64,000 bases of DNA from Nocardioides donggukensis (GCF_014842875.1 NZ_JACYXZ010000002.1:62001-126000), one strand, 5' to 3'. Shown: positions 55,282 through 64,000, counted from the stretch's first letter. Translations and numbers: made by a program. The notes: generated by a model from the letters alone, not told the origin.

Positions 55282-55719
55282 GCCCGGCGGTTGAGCCGCG
55301 AGCGCAGCGAGCGAGTCGAAACCCCTGCACTCCCGGTGGTTGAGCCGCGAGCGCAGCGAGCGAGTCGAAGCCCCTGCACTCCCGGTGGTTGAGCCGCGAG
55401 CGCAGCGAGCGAGTCGAAACCCCTGCACCCCCGGTGGTTGAGCCGCGAGCGCTGCGAGCGAGTCGAAACCCCCGCACCCCCGGCGGTTGAGCCGCGAGCG
55501 CAGCGAGCGAGTCGAAACCCCTGCACTCCCGGTGGTTGAGCCGCGAGCGCAGCGAGCGAGTCGAAACCCCTCCCGGCGGTTGAGCCGCGAGCGCAGCGAG
55601 CGAGTCGAAACCCCCGCACCCCCCCGGTGGTTGAGCCGCGAGCGCAGCGAGCGAGTCGAAGCCCCTGCACCCCCGGTGGTTGAGCCGCGAGCGCAGCGAG
55701 CGAGTCGAAACCCCTGCAC
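55271..55719. repeat. Array of nine palindromic repeat units (plus one partial)
   Basis: Units of about 49 bp begin GGTGGTTGAGCCGCGAG and end GAGTCGAAACCCC, at about 55286, 55335, 55384, 55433, 55482, 55531, 55575, 55626 and 55675. A truncated copy starts at 55272. Spacing is 49 bp except one of 44 and one of 51. Linkers (CTGCACTCCC and similar) are repeated too, so there are no unique spacers and this is not CRISPR. No gene lies between 55282 and 55771 apart from this array. Confidence 0.95.
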
Positions 55720-55771
55720 CCGGACCGCCCTCTAGGATCGTCCCCGACCTGTCGACTCGGAGGAGGTCCCG

Positions 55772-57631
55772 GTGCGGGCACGCACGACCACCCTGCTGGT
55801 GCTGATGCTGTTCTCAGCGGCCGCCTGCACGTCGAGCGACGACGGCGCCGACGACGTGTCCGACGAGGGCGCCGCTGCGCTGGCCGGCGAGCTGGCGAGC
55901 GCCCTGACCGCCCGCCAAGTCGAGGGTGTGCCCGGCGCGGACCAGGAGGCGCTGGAGCGGATCCTGCCCGACCTGGCAGCCACGGTGACGGCGGGCGGCG
56001 TGGAGACCGAGGACGACACCGCCACGGCGACGCTCAGCTGGGAGTGGGAGACGCCGGGGGAGGCCTGGCGCTACGACACGCAGGCGGAGCTGACGCGCGA
56101 GGGGGAGACCTGGCGGGTCGTGTGGGACGCCTCGCTCGTCGAGCCGTCGTTGACCGCCGACGAGCGGCTCCGGGTCGACACCCTCGACGCCCGCCGCGGC
56201 GACATCGTCGGGGCGGGGGACCGGCCGATCGTCACCGACCGGTCGGTGGTGCGCTTCGGGATCGACAGGACGCGGGTCCGGCCGGCCCGTGCGGTCGCCT
56301 CCGCGAGGGCACTGGCGGCGCTGCTCGACGTGGCGGCGGCTCCCTACGCCGCCCGGGTCGAGAAGGCCGGGGAGAAGGCGTTCGTGGAGGCCATCGTCCT
56401 GCGTGCCGACGACGCCCGGCAGGTCGACGGGGCCCGGCTGAGGAGGATCAAGGGAGCCGTCGGCATCGGCACCGAGATGCCGCTGGCCCCCACGCGCGAG
56501 TTCGCGGCGCCCCTCCTGGGTCGGGTCGGACCGGCCACCGCCGAGATCGTCGAGGAGTCCGACGGCGCCGTCGAGGCGGGTGACGTGGTGGGGCTGTCCG
56601 GGCTGCAGGCGCGCTACGAGGAGCGTCTCGCCGGGCAGGACGGGATCCGGGTCCAGGCCGCCGGGGGCACCGAGGACCGGGTGCTGTTCACCGCGGACGA
56701 GCAGAACGGCGAGCCGTTGCGCACGACGCTCGACGTCCGGCTCCAGACGCAGGCCGAGCAGGCGCTCTCGGCGACCGGCCCGGCCAGCGCGCTGGTGGCC
56801 CTGCGACCCTCGACCGGTGACATCGTGGCCGCGGCCAGCGGACCCGGGTCGGGTGGCCTCAACACCGCGACGTTCGGGCAGTACGCCCCGGGCTCGACGT
56901 TCAAGGTGGTCTCCGCGCTCGCGCTGCTGCGGGCCGGCGTGGGGCCCGGGGACCCCGTGCCCTGCACTCCGTCGGTGACCGTGGACGGCAAGCGGTTCAC
57001 GAACTACGACGACTACCCGGCGAGTGCCTTGGGCCGGATCCCCCTGCGCTCCGCTGTGGCCAACTCGTGCAACACCGCACTGATCTCGCAGTCCGACCGG
57101 CTGACCGGGAAGGACCTGGCGGCTGCGGCGGCCGCCCTCGGCGTCGGCGTCGACCACGACGTCGGCTTCCCGGCCTTCTTCGGCACGGTCCCGGCCCCGG
57201 GCTCGGAGACGGGCAAGGCGGCGGCACTCATCGGGCAGGGCACGGTGCAGGCCTCGCCCCTGGCGATGGCCGCCGTGGCCGCGTCGGTCGTCGAGGGGCG
57301 GGCCGTGCTCCCGCGGCTCCTGCCCGACGTCGACGTCGAGCGTGTCGACCCCTCGCAGCCGCTGACCGGCGCCGAGGCGGGTGCGTTGCGGGCGATGATG
57401 CGGGCCGTGGTCACCGAGGGCAGCGCGAGCTTCCTGGCCGACGTGCCCGGCGCCCCGGTGGGGGCCAAGACCGGCACCGCCGAGTACGGCACCGGCACCC
57501 CGCTGCCGACCCACACCTGGCTGATCGCCCACCAGGGAGACCTGGCCGTGGCGGTGTTCGTCGAGACCGGCCGGTCGGGGTCGCAGACCTCCGGTCCGAT
57601 CCTCGAGCGGTTCCTGCGCGCGGCCCGCTGA
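55772..57631 (+). CDS. Lipoprotein penicillin-binding protein (class B transpeptidase)
   Basis: A 619-residue protein. Signal with lipobox AAAC (Cys19) anchors it outside the membrane. An NTF2-like MecA_N domain (about 25-150) is followed by a PBP dimer domain and a transpeptidase with Ser375-x-x-Lys (GSTFKVVSAL), Ser432-Cys-Asn and Lys566-Thr-Gly (AKTGTAEYG). It cross-links peptidoglycan. MecA_N-bearing relatives, such as PBP2a, often have low beta-lactam affinity, so it may confer resistance (inference). GTG 55772 follows a strong GGAGGAGG. Confidence 0.9.
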   Translation: MRARTTTLLVLMLFSAAACTSSDDGADDVSDEGAAALAGELASALTARQVEGVPGADQEALERILPDLAATVTAGGVETEDDTATATLSWEWETPGEAWRYDTQAELTREGETWRVVWDASLVEPSLTADERLRVDTLDARRGDIVGAGDRPIVTDRSVVRFGIDRTRVRPARAVASARALAALLDVAAAPYAARVEKAGEKAFVEAIVLRADDARQVDGARLRRIKGAVGIGTEMPLAPTREFAAPLLGRVGPATAEIVEESDGAVEAGDVVGLSGLQARYEERLAGQDGIRVQAAGGTEDRVLFTADEQNGEPLRTTLDVRLQTQAEQALSATGPASALVALRPSTGDIVAAASGPGSGGLNTATFGQYAPGSTFKVVSALALLRAGVGPGDPVPCTPSVTVDGKRFTNYDDYPASALGRIPLRSAVANSCNTALISQSDRLTGKDLAAAAAALGVGVDHDVGFPAFFGTVPAPGSETGKAAALIGQGTVQASPLAMAAVAASVVEGRAVLPRLLPDVDVERVDPSQPLTGAEAGALRAMMRAVVTEGSASFLADVPGAPVGAKTGTAEYGTGTPLPTHTWLIAHQGDLAVAVFVETGRSGSQTSGPILERFLRAAR

Positions 57632-57650
57632 CCGGGGCGCCGACCGGGGA

Positions 57651-58535
57651 TCAGCCCTGGTCGGCCTCGAGCGCCGTGATCGCCTCGTGCATGGTCAGGA
57701 TCCGCTGCGCGGACTCGACGTGCAGGTTCTCGATCATCCGCCCGCGGTAGGTCACCACGCCGGAGCCGGCACCCTCCTCCCAGGCCTGCAGGATCCCGCG
57801 GGCGTCCTCGACCGCCTCCGGCGACGGGGCGAAGGCCCGGTTGGCGCCGTCGACCTGCCCGGGGTGGATCAGGGTCTTGCCGTCGAAGCCCATCTGCCGG
57901 CCCTGTCGGCACTCGGCGAGGAAGCCGTCGGTGTCCTTCACGTCGTTGTAGACGCCGTCGACGATCGCCGTGCCCGTGGCCCGGGCCGCGAGCAGCGCCA
58001 GCGACAGCCCCGTGAGCAGCGGCTGCCGGCCCGGCACGTGCTCGGCGTACAGCTCCTTCGCGAGGTCGTTGGTGCCCATCACCAGCACGGTGAGCCGGTC
58101 GGAGGCGGCGGCGATCTCCTCCGCGTGCAGCATCGCGACCGGGGTCTCGACCATCGCCCACAGCGAGGTGGACTCGGGGGCGCCGTGCTCGGCCATCGCG
58201 GCCACCAGCGTGCGGACCTCGTCGGCGGAGCTCACCTTGGGGACCACGATCGCGTCCGGGCCGGCCGCGCAGGCCGCGGCCAGGTCGTCGGCGTGCCACT
58301 CGGTCTCGGCGCCGTTGACCCGGATCGTCAGCTCGCGGCGACCGTAGGCCCCGGACCCGACGGCGGCGCAGGCGGCGTCGCGGGCGGCCGGCTTGGCGTC
58401 CGGTGCGACGGCGTCCTCGAGATCGAGGATCAGGGCGTCGCAGGGGAGGGTCTTGGCCTTCTCCAGCGCCCGCTCGTTGGAGGCGGGCATGTAGAGCACG
58501 GAGCGGCGCGGCCGGAAGAGGGTGCCGTCGGTCAT
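57651..58535 (-). CDS. CitE/HpcH-type CoA-ester lyase
   Basis: A 294-residue TIM-barrel aldolase of the HpcH/HpaI-CitE group: RSVLYMPASNERALEKA, DALILDLEDAVAP with the Mg-binding acidic strand, VPKVSSADEV and GKTLIHPGQVDGAN. Such stand-alone CitE-like proteins cleave malyl- or citramalyl-CoA. It lies one base after the stop of the Mcl-like gene, making a two-gene operon. The CoA-ester substrate is not fixed by the sequence. Confidence 0.85.
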   Translation of the reverse strand: MTDGTLFRPRRSVLYMPASNERALEKAKTLPCDALILDLEDAVAPDAKPAARDAACAAVGSGAYGRRELTIRVNGAETEWHADDLAAACAAGPDAIVVPKVSSADEVRTLVAAMAEHGAPESTSLWAMVETPVAMLHAEEIAAASDRLTVLVMGTNDLAKELYAEHVPGRQPLLTGLSLALLAARATGTAIVDGVYNDVKDTDGFLAECRQGRQMGFDGKTLIHPGQVDGANRAFAPSPEAVEDARGILQAWEEGAGSGVVTYRGRMIENLHVESAQRILTMHEAITALEADQG

Positions 58536-58536
58536 C

Positions 58537-59640
58537 TCAGCCCTCCTCGATCGCGTCGTACTGCTTCTTCAGCTCGGGGTCGATCGCGGCCAGCTCCTCG
58601 GCCAGGTCGACCAGGACCAGGCACTGCTTGAGCGAGGCGTCGTCCTCCATCTTCCCGTCGAGCATGACCGCGCCGGTGCCGTCGCCCATGGCCGCGACCA
58701 CCCGGCGGGCGTGCCGGATGTCCTCGACGCTGGGGGAGAACACCTTGTTGGCGATGGCGATCTGCTTCGGGTGCAGCGACCAGGTGCCGACACAGCCGAG
58801 CAGGAACGCGTTGCGGAACTGGTCCTCGCACGCGACGACGTCGGCGATGTCGCCGAACGGGCCGTAGTAGGGGTAGATGCCGTGCATGGCGCAGGCGTCG
58901 ACCATCCGGGCGATCGTGTAGTGCCACAGGTCCTGCTGGTACGTCGTCCGGTCCGCGCCGACGTCCGCGGCGCCGTCGGCCGACGTCGGGGGGTCCTGAC
59001 GGACCAGGTAGCCGGGGTGGCCGCCGCCGACCCGGGTGGTCTTCATCCGCCGGTCTGCGGCCAGGTCGGCCGGGCCGAGCGAGAGGCCCTGCATCCGCGG
59101 CGAGGCGCCGCAGATCTCCTCGACGTTGGCGACGCCGCGGGCGGTCTCGAGGATCGCGTGCACGAGGATCGGCCGCTCCAGGCCGGCCCGGGCCTCGAGC
59201 TGGGCCAGCAGCCGGTCGACGTAGTGGATGTCCTCGGCTCCCTGCACCTTCGGGACCATGATCACGTCGAGCCGGTGCCCGATCGCGGGGACCAGCGTGG
59301 TCAGGTCGTCGAGCGCCCAGGGGCTGTCGAGGGAGTTGATCCTGGTCCAGAGCTGGGTGGTGCCGCCCGGCCCGCCCAGCCCGTCGGTGTCCCGGCCGAT
59401 CCGCACCAGGCCCTCACGGGCGGCGAGCTTGTTGTCGGCCTTGACCGCGTCCTCGAGGTTGCCGAGCAGGACGTCCACGGTGCCGACCATCTGCGGGATC
59501 TTGGCGGCCATCTTCTCGTTGGAGGGGTCGAAGAAGTGGATCGCCCGGGAGGGCCGGGCCGGCACCTCGCGGACCGGGGCCGGGGCGCCCACGGCGAGCG
59601 GGGCGAAGAAGTCCTTGGCACTGCGTGAGGAGCTGGGCAT
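58537..59640 (-). CDS. Malyl-CoA/beta-methylmalyl-CoA lyase-like protein
   Basis: A 367-residue HpcH/HpaI-family lyase longer than CitE. RAIHFFDPSNEKMAAKIPQM opens it; VLLGNLEDAVKADNK carries the Mg-binding acidic strand; MVPKVQGAEDIHYVDRLL and HPKQIAIANKVF are conserved. The insertion VGGGHPGYLVRQDPP is typical of Mcl1-type malyl-CoA lyases. ATG 59640 begins MPSSSRSAKDFFAPLAVGAP; the longer frame to 59865 overlaps the hydrolase gene. It is co-transcribed with the CitE-like gene and may act in C2/C3 acyl-CoA assimilation. Confidence 0.82.
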   Translation of the reverse strand: MPSSSRSAKDFFAPLAVGAPAPVREVPARPSRAIHFFDPSNEKMAAKIPQMVGTVDVLLGNLEDAVKADNKLAAREGLVRIGRDTDGLGGPGGTTQLWTRINSLDSPWALDDLTTLVPAIGHRLDVIMVPKVQGAEDIHYVDRLLAQLEARAGLERPILVHAILETARGVANVEEICGASPRMQGLSLGPADLAADRRMKTTRVGGGHPGYLVRQDPPTSADGAADVGADRTTYQQDLWHYTIARMVDACAMHGIYPYYGPFGDIADVVACEDQFRNAFLLGCVGTWSLHPKQIAIANKVFSPSVEDIRHARRVVAAMGDGTGAVMLDGKMEDDASLKQCLVLVDLAEELAAIDPELKKQYDAIEEG

Positions 59641-59737
59641 GGGTCGGAAACTAGCAGCCGTCCCGGCCGCCCCGGTATGACCGGTGCCACGCCGGACCGG
59701 CGCCCATCCGGGTCGTCGAGGGTGACGAACCACACAC

Positions 59738-60637
59738 GTGGACACGATCACGTTCGAGAGCCGGGGCACCCGGTGCGAGGCCTGGCACGTCGCCGCCACG
59801 AGCTCGGCCCTCACGACCGGCCACGGCCGGCCCTGCGTGGTGATGGGCCACGGGTTCGGCGCCACCCGGGACGCGGGGCTGCTGCCGTTCGCGGAGCGGT
59901 TCGCCGCCGCCGGCTGCGACGTGGTCCTCTTCGACTACCGCGGCTTCGGCACCTCCGAGGGCTCCCCACGCCAGGACGTCGACCACCGCCGGCACCGCGA
60001 GGACTACCACGCGGCCATCGGTGCCGCCCGGGCGCTCCCGGGCGTCGACGCCGAGCGGATCGTGGTCTGGGGCAGCTCCTACTCCGGCGGCCACGTGATC
60101 GTCGTGGCCGCGCAGGACCCCTCCGTGCGGGCGGTCATCAGCCAGGGCGCCGCGATGGACGGGCTGGCCGCCCTGCTCGGGGTGCGCGAGACGTCCGGAA
60201 CGGGCAAGGCGCTCGCGCTCACCGCAGCCGGGCTCCGCGACTGCGGACGCGCGATGACCCGGCGCCGGCCGCACCTGGTGCCGATCGTCGGCGAGCCCGG
60301 CTCGGAGGCGGTGATCTCCGCACCGGGCGCCCTGCGCGGCTACCGGACGATCATGGGTCCCACGTTCCGCAACGAGATGTGCGGCCGCGGGGTGCTGCGG
60401 ATCGCGGCGAACCGTCCGGTCCGCTGGGCCACCAGGGTGACCTCCCCGGTCCTGCTCGTGGTGGCGGCCAAGGACAACATCGCGCCGGTGGCCGCCGTCC
60501 ACGAGGTGGCCAGGCTGCTGGGGGACCGGGCGGAGACGCTCTCGCTGCCCTGCGGTCACTTCGACATCTACTCCGGCCGGTCGTTCGAGCAGTCGGTCGC
60601 CACCCAGGTGGACTTCCTGCGCCGCGTCCTCGGCTGA
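59738..60637 (+). CDS. Alpha/beta hydrolase
   Basis: A 299-residue serine hydrolase. Oxyanion HG in VVMGHGFGAT, nucleophile in WGSSYSGGH, acid probably in VAAKDNIAP, and His in CGHFDIYSG. The lid region is mostly helical. It resembles the S9/dienelactone-type hydrolases of unknown specificity found across actinobacteria. GTG 59738 starts the conserved strand FESRGTRCEAWH. Divergent from the Mcl-like operon. Confidence 0.8.
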   Translation: MDTITFESRGTRCEAWHVAATSSALTTGHGRPCVVMGHGFGATRDAGLLPFAERFAAAGCDVVLFDYRGFGTSEGSPRQDVDHRRHREDYHAAIGAARALPGVDAERIVVWGSSYSGGHVIVVAAQDPSVRAVISQGAAMDGLAALLGVRETSGTGKALALTAAGLRDCGRAMTRRRPHLVPIVGEPGSEAVISAPGALRGYRTIMGPTFRNEMCGRGVLRIAANRPVRWATRVTSPVLLVVAAKDNIAPVAAVHEVARLLGDRAETLSLPCGHFDIYSGRSFEQSVATQVDFLRRVLG

Positions 60638-60701
60638 GCGCTCGGCCCGGGAGAGCGGAAACCAGTGGCGCGGGGGCGCCGACACGGAGCAGGCTCGGGG
60701 C

Positions 60702-61724
60702 ATGGAGATCCGACCGTTCGGTCCGGACGACGGCACCGCCGTGGCGGCGTACGTCTCGCTCACCAACGCCGGCCGCGAGGTCGACAGCCCGTGGATGCCG
60801 CCCATGACCCCGACCGAGGCCGCCGGATGGCTGCGGCACGGCTGGGACGGGGAGCCGCCGCTCGGCTTCCTCGGGTACGCCGACGGCACCCCGGTCGGCT
60901 ACGCGGAGTACTCCACCAGCACCTGGGACAACCTGCACCTGGCCTGGCTGTGGATCGGCGTCCACCCCGACCGCCGTCGTCGTGGGCACGGCACGGAGCT
61001 GCTGTGCGCCATGGAGGAGCGGGCGCGGAGCGAGGGCCGGACCAGCATCGGCGTCGACGGGTGGGACACCGCCCCCTGCGAGCCGTTCGCGGCCGCGCAC
61101 GGGCTGGTGCGCCGGTCCGCGGAGGTGGTGCGCCGCCAGGTGATGGCCGAGGTCGACTGGGCCCGGGTCGAGTCGCTGCACGCGGAGGCCGCGGCCGCGG
61201 CCGCGGACTACGAGCTGGTGCGGCGGACCGGCGCCACCCCCGACGAGGACCTCGCAGCCCTCGCCGAGATCACCGCCGCGATCAACGACGCGCCGACCGA
61301 CGACCTCGACATCGAGGACGAGGTCTTCCCGCCGGCGCGGGTGCGCGACTACGAGACGGCGATGATCGGCCAGGGACGGGTCCTGCACCGGGTCCTGGCG
61401 CGGCACCGCGGCACCGGCGCCCCGGCGGGGCACACCGTGGTCGTGGTGGAGGGCGAGCGCCCGCACCTGGGAGAGCAGCACGACACCGCGGTGGCCCGCG
61501 ACCACCGCGGGCACCGGCTGGGGCTGCTGCTGAAGACCGAGATGCTGCTGTGGCTGCGTGAGGTCGAGCCCCGGCTCGAGCAGTTCGACACCTGGAACGC
61601 CGAGAGCAACGCGCACATGGTCGCGGTCAACGAGCTCCTCGGCTACCGCGTGGTGGGGCGGATGCTGGACTTCCAGCGCGACGTCCGGGACGCGATCCGA
61701 CGGGACCCCGACCGGCCCCTATGA
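60702..61724 (+). CDS. Tandem GNAT acetyltransferase
   Basis: A 340-residue protein with two GNAT modules. The first has the acetyl-CoA pyrophosphate loop WIGVHPDRRRRGHGTELL (about 85-105); the second has AVARDHRGHRLGLLLKTE (about 265-285). Both carry the R/Q-x-x-G-x-G/A core. Two-domain GNATs such as mycothiol synthase (MshD) share this layout, but the sequence does not identify it as MshD. The substrate is unknown. A probable -10 box TATGAT (61720-61725) for the next gene overlaps its stop codon. Confidence 0.8.
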   Translation: MEIRPFGPDDGTAVAAYVSLTNAGREVDSPWMPPMTPTEAAGWLRHGWDGEPPLGFLGYADGTPVGYAEYSTSTWDNLHLAWLWIGVHPDRRRRGHGTELLCAMEERARSEGRTSIGVDGWDTAPCEPFAAAHGLVRRSAEVVRRQVMAEVDWARVESLHAEAAAAAADYELVRRTGATPDEDLAALAEITAAINDAPTDDLDIEDEVFPPARVRDYETAMIGQGRVLHRVLARHRGTGAPAGHTVVVVEGERPHLGEQHDTAVARDHRGHRLGLLLKTEMLLWLREVEPRLEQFDTWNAESNAHMVAVNELLGYRVVGRMLDFQRDVRDAIRRDPDRPL

Positions 61725-61798
61725 TGGCCGGGTCGGGCACCTGGGGGGTCCTGCCCGGCGGGTTCCGGCACCGGACCCGGGCAATCCGCGACCACCAG

Positions 61799-63055
61799 AT
61801 GATGGGACGTCTTTTCAGCATGTACGACGACCACCTCCTGCCCCCCGGCGCCCGCCTGCTCCACATCGGGCCCCCGAAGACGGGCACCACGTTCCTGCAG
61901 TCCGCGCTGGCCCAGCTGCGGGACGAGGTCGCGCAGCACGGAGTGCTGTACCCCGGCGAGGGGTGGCGCTCCAAGACCGCGGTGCGCGAGGCCGTCGGTC
62001 GCCCCGCCCGGGGCCTGACGGCCCGTGTCGACGCCCGTCGGGCCGAGCAGGCCGCGGCGGAGGACGCCACGGACGGGGACGACGGGGACGACGGGGACGG
62101 CAGCGCCGACCCGTTCTCCTGGGCGGAGCTGGCCGCGGAGGTCAGGGCCGCCGGCGACGTCCGCGTCTGCGTGAGCAACGAGACGTTCGCGGTGGCTGAC
62201 GACGAGCAGGCGGCGCGGACCGTCCGGGACCTCGGCGACGAGGACGTCCACGTCGTGATGGTGGCCCGACCGCTCGGCCGGCTGCTGCCGTCCCAGTGGC
62301 AGCAGCGGGTCCGCAAGCAGCAGGGCATGGTCTCCTTCGACGACTGGCTGCGGATCGTGCTGCACGGATCCGAGGAGGAGGCCCACCACCGGCACTTCTG
62401 GCACCAGCACGACCTCGACGGCATGATCCGGCGCTGGTCGGCCGCGGCCCCCGGACGGGTGAGCGTCATCGTGTCCCGCGAGGGTGACCGGTCCTACCTG
62501 CCCCGGCTCTTCGAGGGCATGCTCGGGCTGCCGGAGGGGATGCTGGACCGGGCCACGCCCCAGGCCAACTTCTCCCTGTCGCTCTCCGAGGCCGAGCTGG
62601 TCCGCTCCCTCGACGAGGTCGCCGAGAGGCGCGGCTGGGACCCGGAGTTCTACTACGGCGGTCTCAAGCGGCAGGTGCTGCGCTTCATCCGCCGACACAA
62701 GCGCGGGCCGGACGACCGGCCTCTGGTGCTGCCCGCGTGGGTCACGGAGCGGGTCGCCGAGCTCGACGCCGAGCGGCAGGCCGTCCTGGAGTCCTCCGGG
62801 GTCCGCGTCATCGGCGATCCGGCGAGCCTCTGCGAGCCGGCCCGGACGATCCCCGACGACGAGGCGGCTCGGCCGGTCCTGATCCCGGCCGATCTGGCCG
62901 CCCGGCTGACCGGCTTCGCCGTGCACCGGGTGCTGAGTGACGTCCCGGCCGAGACCGAGCCGCCCGCGGCCCCGGTCCGGACGGCCCTGGAGCAGGCCTC
63001 CACACTTGACCTGGCCGCGGCGCTGGCCCGGCGGGCCCGACGCGGGCGCCGGTGA
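61799..63055 (+). CDS. Sulfotransferase-like P-loop protein
   Basis: A 418-residue protein with a PAPS-type P-loop HIGPPKTGTTFLQSAL near the N-terminus and VVMVARPLGRLLPSQWQQRV as the 3'-phosphate loop, so it resembles sulfotransferases of the LpsS/Stf0-like group. An acidic low-complexity stretch (TDGDDGDDGDGS) sits near residue 95. Starts at 61721, 61799 or 61820 are all in frame; 61799 is chosen because sulfotransferase P-loops lie close to the N-terminus and TATGAT at 61720 looks like a promoter. Surface glycan or lipid sulfation is a guess. Confidence 0.65.
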   Translation: MMGRLFSMYDDHLLPPGARLLHIGPPKTGTTFLQSALAQLRDEVAQHGVLYPGEGWRSKTAVREAVGRPARGLTARVDARRAEQAAAEDATDGDDGDDGDGSADPFSWAELAAEVRAAGDVRVCVSNETFAVADDEQAARTVRDLGDEDVHVVMVARPLGRLLPSQWQQRVRKQQGMVSFDDWLRIVLHGSEEEAHHRHFWHQHDLDGMIRRWSAAAPGRVSVIVSREGDRSYLPRLFEGMLGLPEGMLDRATPQANFSLSLSEAELVRSLDEVAERRGWDPEFYYGGLKRQVLRFIRRHKRGPDDRPLVLPAWVTERVAELDAERQAVLESSGVRVIGDPASLCEPARTIPDDEAARPVLIPADLAARLTGFAVHRVLSDVPAETEPPAAPVRTALEQASTLDLAAALARRARRGRR

Positions 63056-63088
63056 TGGCCCGGTGATGGCCCGGTGATGGGCCCGGTG
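63049..63088. repeat. Short tandem repeat CCGGTGATGGC x3
   Basis: Three near-identical 11-12 bp copies cover the stop codon of the sulfotransferase-like gene. They may be a slippage-prone tail; no function is evident. Confidence 0.6.
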
Positions 63089-63212
63089 AAGGTGAGCGGC
63101 CCGGTTCCCCGGACCGACAGGGCCAACCGCTCGAAGCCCTAGGATGGGCGCCACCTCGGACGACCGCCCGCGGTCCTCTCCCGCTCAGACACACCGATGG
63201 GAAGGCACGATC

Positions 63213-64000
63213 ATGCCGGCCGGCACGCATGCGCGCGCGACCAGCGCGACCTCCGGGGGCCCCACCCGTGACCGGGAGTGGGGCTACCGGCCCGAGCTGG
63301 ACGGGCTGCGCACGATCGCGGTCTACGCGGTCGTCATCTTCCACTCCGGGTCGGCGGCCGTCGGCGGCGGATTCATCGGCGTCGACCTGTTCTTCGTGCT
63401 GTCGGGCTTCCTGGTCACCGGTGTCCTGATCTCCGAGATCGACGCGACCGGAGGCCTCCGGTTGGGGGCCTTCTTCGCGCGGCGGGTGCGCCGGCTCCTG
63501 CCGGCCGCCCTGCTCGTGGCCCTGGCCACCTCGTTCCTCTACGTCCTGGTCGCCTCCCAGCCCCAGCGGCTGGAGCTGGTGCGGGACGCGCAGGCGGCGC
63601 TGGTCTACCTCGCCAACTGGAACTTCGTCGCCGAGGCCAACGACTACTTCGCGGCGGAGACCGACCGCAGCCCGTTCCTGCACTACTGGTCGCTGTCGAT
63701 CGAGGAGCAGTTCTACGTCGTCTACCCGCTGCTGCTCCTCCTGCTGGTCCGGGTCCGCGCCACCCGCCGCGGCTTTCTCGTCGCCGTGCTCGCCCTGGGG
63801 CTGGTCTCGGTGGCGGCCCAGGTCCACTGGGCCTCGGTCGACCCGACCCGCGCCTACTACGGCACCGACGCCCGGCTCTACCAGCTGCTCGCCGGCGCGG
63901 CCCTCTCGATGCTGCTGGTGTGGTGGGGCGGACGGCTCGAGGGACGGGCGGCGTGGCAGCTGGTCGGGCGCACGACGGGGGCAGCGGGTGTGCTGGGCCT
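63213..64000 (+). CDS. OafA/YrhL-type membrane acyltransferase, truncated by window end
   Basis: The frame from ATG 63213 stays open to the window end, giving 262 visible residues of a larger protein. It begins with a hydrophilic leader, then WGYRPELDGLRTIAVYAVVI, which holds the acyltransferase-3 motif, followed by FIGVDLFFVLSGFLVTGVL and YWSLSIEEQFYVVYPLLLLL. Acyltransferase-3 proteins O-acetylate surface sugars from the cytoplasmic acetyl-CoA pool. The ribosome binding site GGGAAGG precedes the ATG. The C-terminal part, where an SGNH domain often sits, is outside. Confidence 0.88.
   Translation, partial: MPAGTHARATSATSGGPTRDREWGYRPELDGLRTIAVYAVVIFHSGSAAVGGGFIGVDLFFVLSGFLVTGVLISEIDATGGLRLGAFFARRVRRLLPAALLVALATSFLYVLVASQPQRLELVRDAQAALVYLANWNFVAEANDYFAAETDRSPFLHYWSLSIEEQFYVVYPLLLLLLVRVRATRRGFLVAVLALGLVSVAAQVHWASVDPTRAYYGTDARLYQLLAGAALSMLLVWWGGRLEGRAAWQLVGRTTGAAGVLG

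Noticed and set aside
55271..55719. CRISPR array
   Set aside because: The whole 49-bp period is repeated, including the parts between the palindromes, so there are no unique spacers, and no cas genes are nearby.
54373..55719. 448-residue minus-strand ORF with RLARCARGSTTG repeats
   Set aside because: It exists only because the repeat array is open in several frames; it crosses the enoyl-CoA hydratase gene in antisense.

Overview
The window is high-GC actinobacterial DNA, most likely from a Nocardioides-like member of the Propionibacteriales. This rests on three things: strong G/C bias at third codon positions, the block at 43.7-52.6 kb whose gene order matches the mycobacterial Rv1822-Rv1832 neighbourhood, and palindromic repeats ending in GGTTGAG / CGAAACC of a kind I associate with Nocardioides. 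The genus is an inference.

Region 1 (1-16.4 kb) is an accessory island with visibly more relaxed codon use. It opens with the right part of an IS6110-like IS3 element. Next is a 1770-residue protein joining two alpha/beta-hydrolase-like modules to a CHAT (caspase-like) protease domain and a TPR-like tail. It is followed by a frameshift-riddled remnant of a probable PD-(D/E)xK nuclease gene, an AbiE-like HTH antitoxin / nucleotidyltransferase toxin pair, a PIN-like protein, a kilobase of decayed sequence with a folded-RNA candidate and a tRNA T-arm-like motif, a RloC/PrrC-like zinc-hook ATPase with a possible anticodon-nuclease tail, and an IS481-like element that abuts a gene remnant. A perfect 15-bp terminator at 16.39 kb marks the return to ordinary chromosome.

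Region 2 (16.5-37.6 kb) holds housekeeping and accessory metabolism: a DinB protein and a DUF4386 membrane protein; the glycerolipid pair plsB and HAD-PlsC; a divergent MerR-controlled operon (thioredoxin-like protein, MerT/MerF-like membrane protein, MerA-like flavoprotein) that may run on into a Rieske-thiamine-diphosphate enzyme fusion; a TrpB2-ACC deaminase pair; an MDR oxidoreductase, a fasciclin protein, a VOC protein, an amidase, a TsuA-like sulfur transporter and an acyl-CoA dehydrogenase.

Region 3 (36.8-43.6 kb) centres on cobalamin-dependent IcmF (fused acyl-CoA mutase). A palindromic operator precedes it, a cytosolic TroA-like protein lies upstream, and its linker carries in-frame copies of the palindromic repeat. 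Two CNNM/CorC-type membrane proteins follow.

Region 4 (43.7-55.3 kb) is the conserved actinobacterial block: CDP-alcohol phosphatidyltransferase, two DUF881 proteins flanking the small basic protein, gcvH, a GarA-like FHA protein, two MerR regulators with matching palindromic operators, a DUF151 nuclease, and gcvP under a glycine riboswitch. Serine hydrolase, flavin reductase and enoyl-CoA hydratase genes follow. The hydratase ends inside a nine-unit palindromic repeat array (55.27-55.72 kb).

Region 5 (55.8-64 kb) has a lipoprotein penicillin-binding protein, two CitE/Mcl-type lyases, an alpha/beta hydrolase, a double GNAT protein, a sulfotransferase-like protein and the start of an OafA-type acyltransferase cut by the window end.
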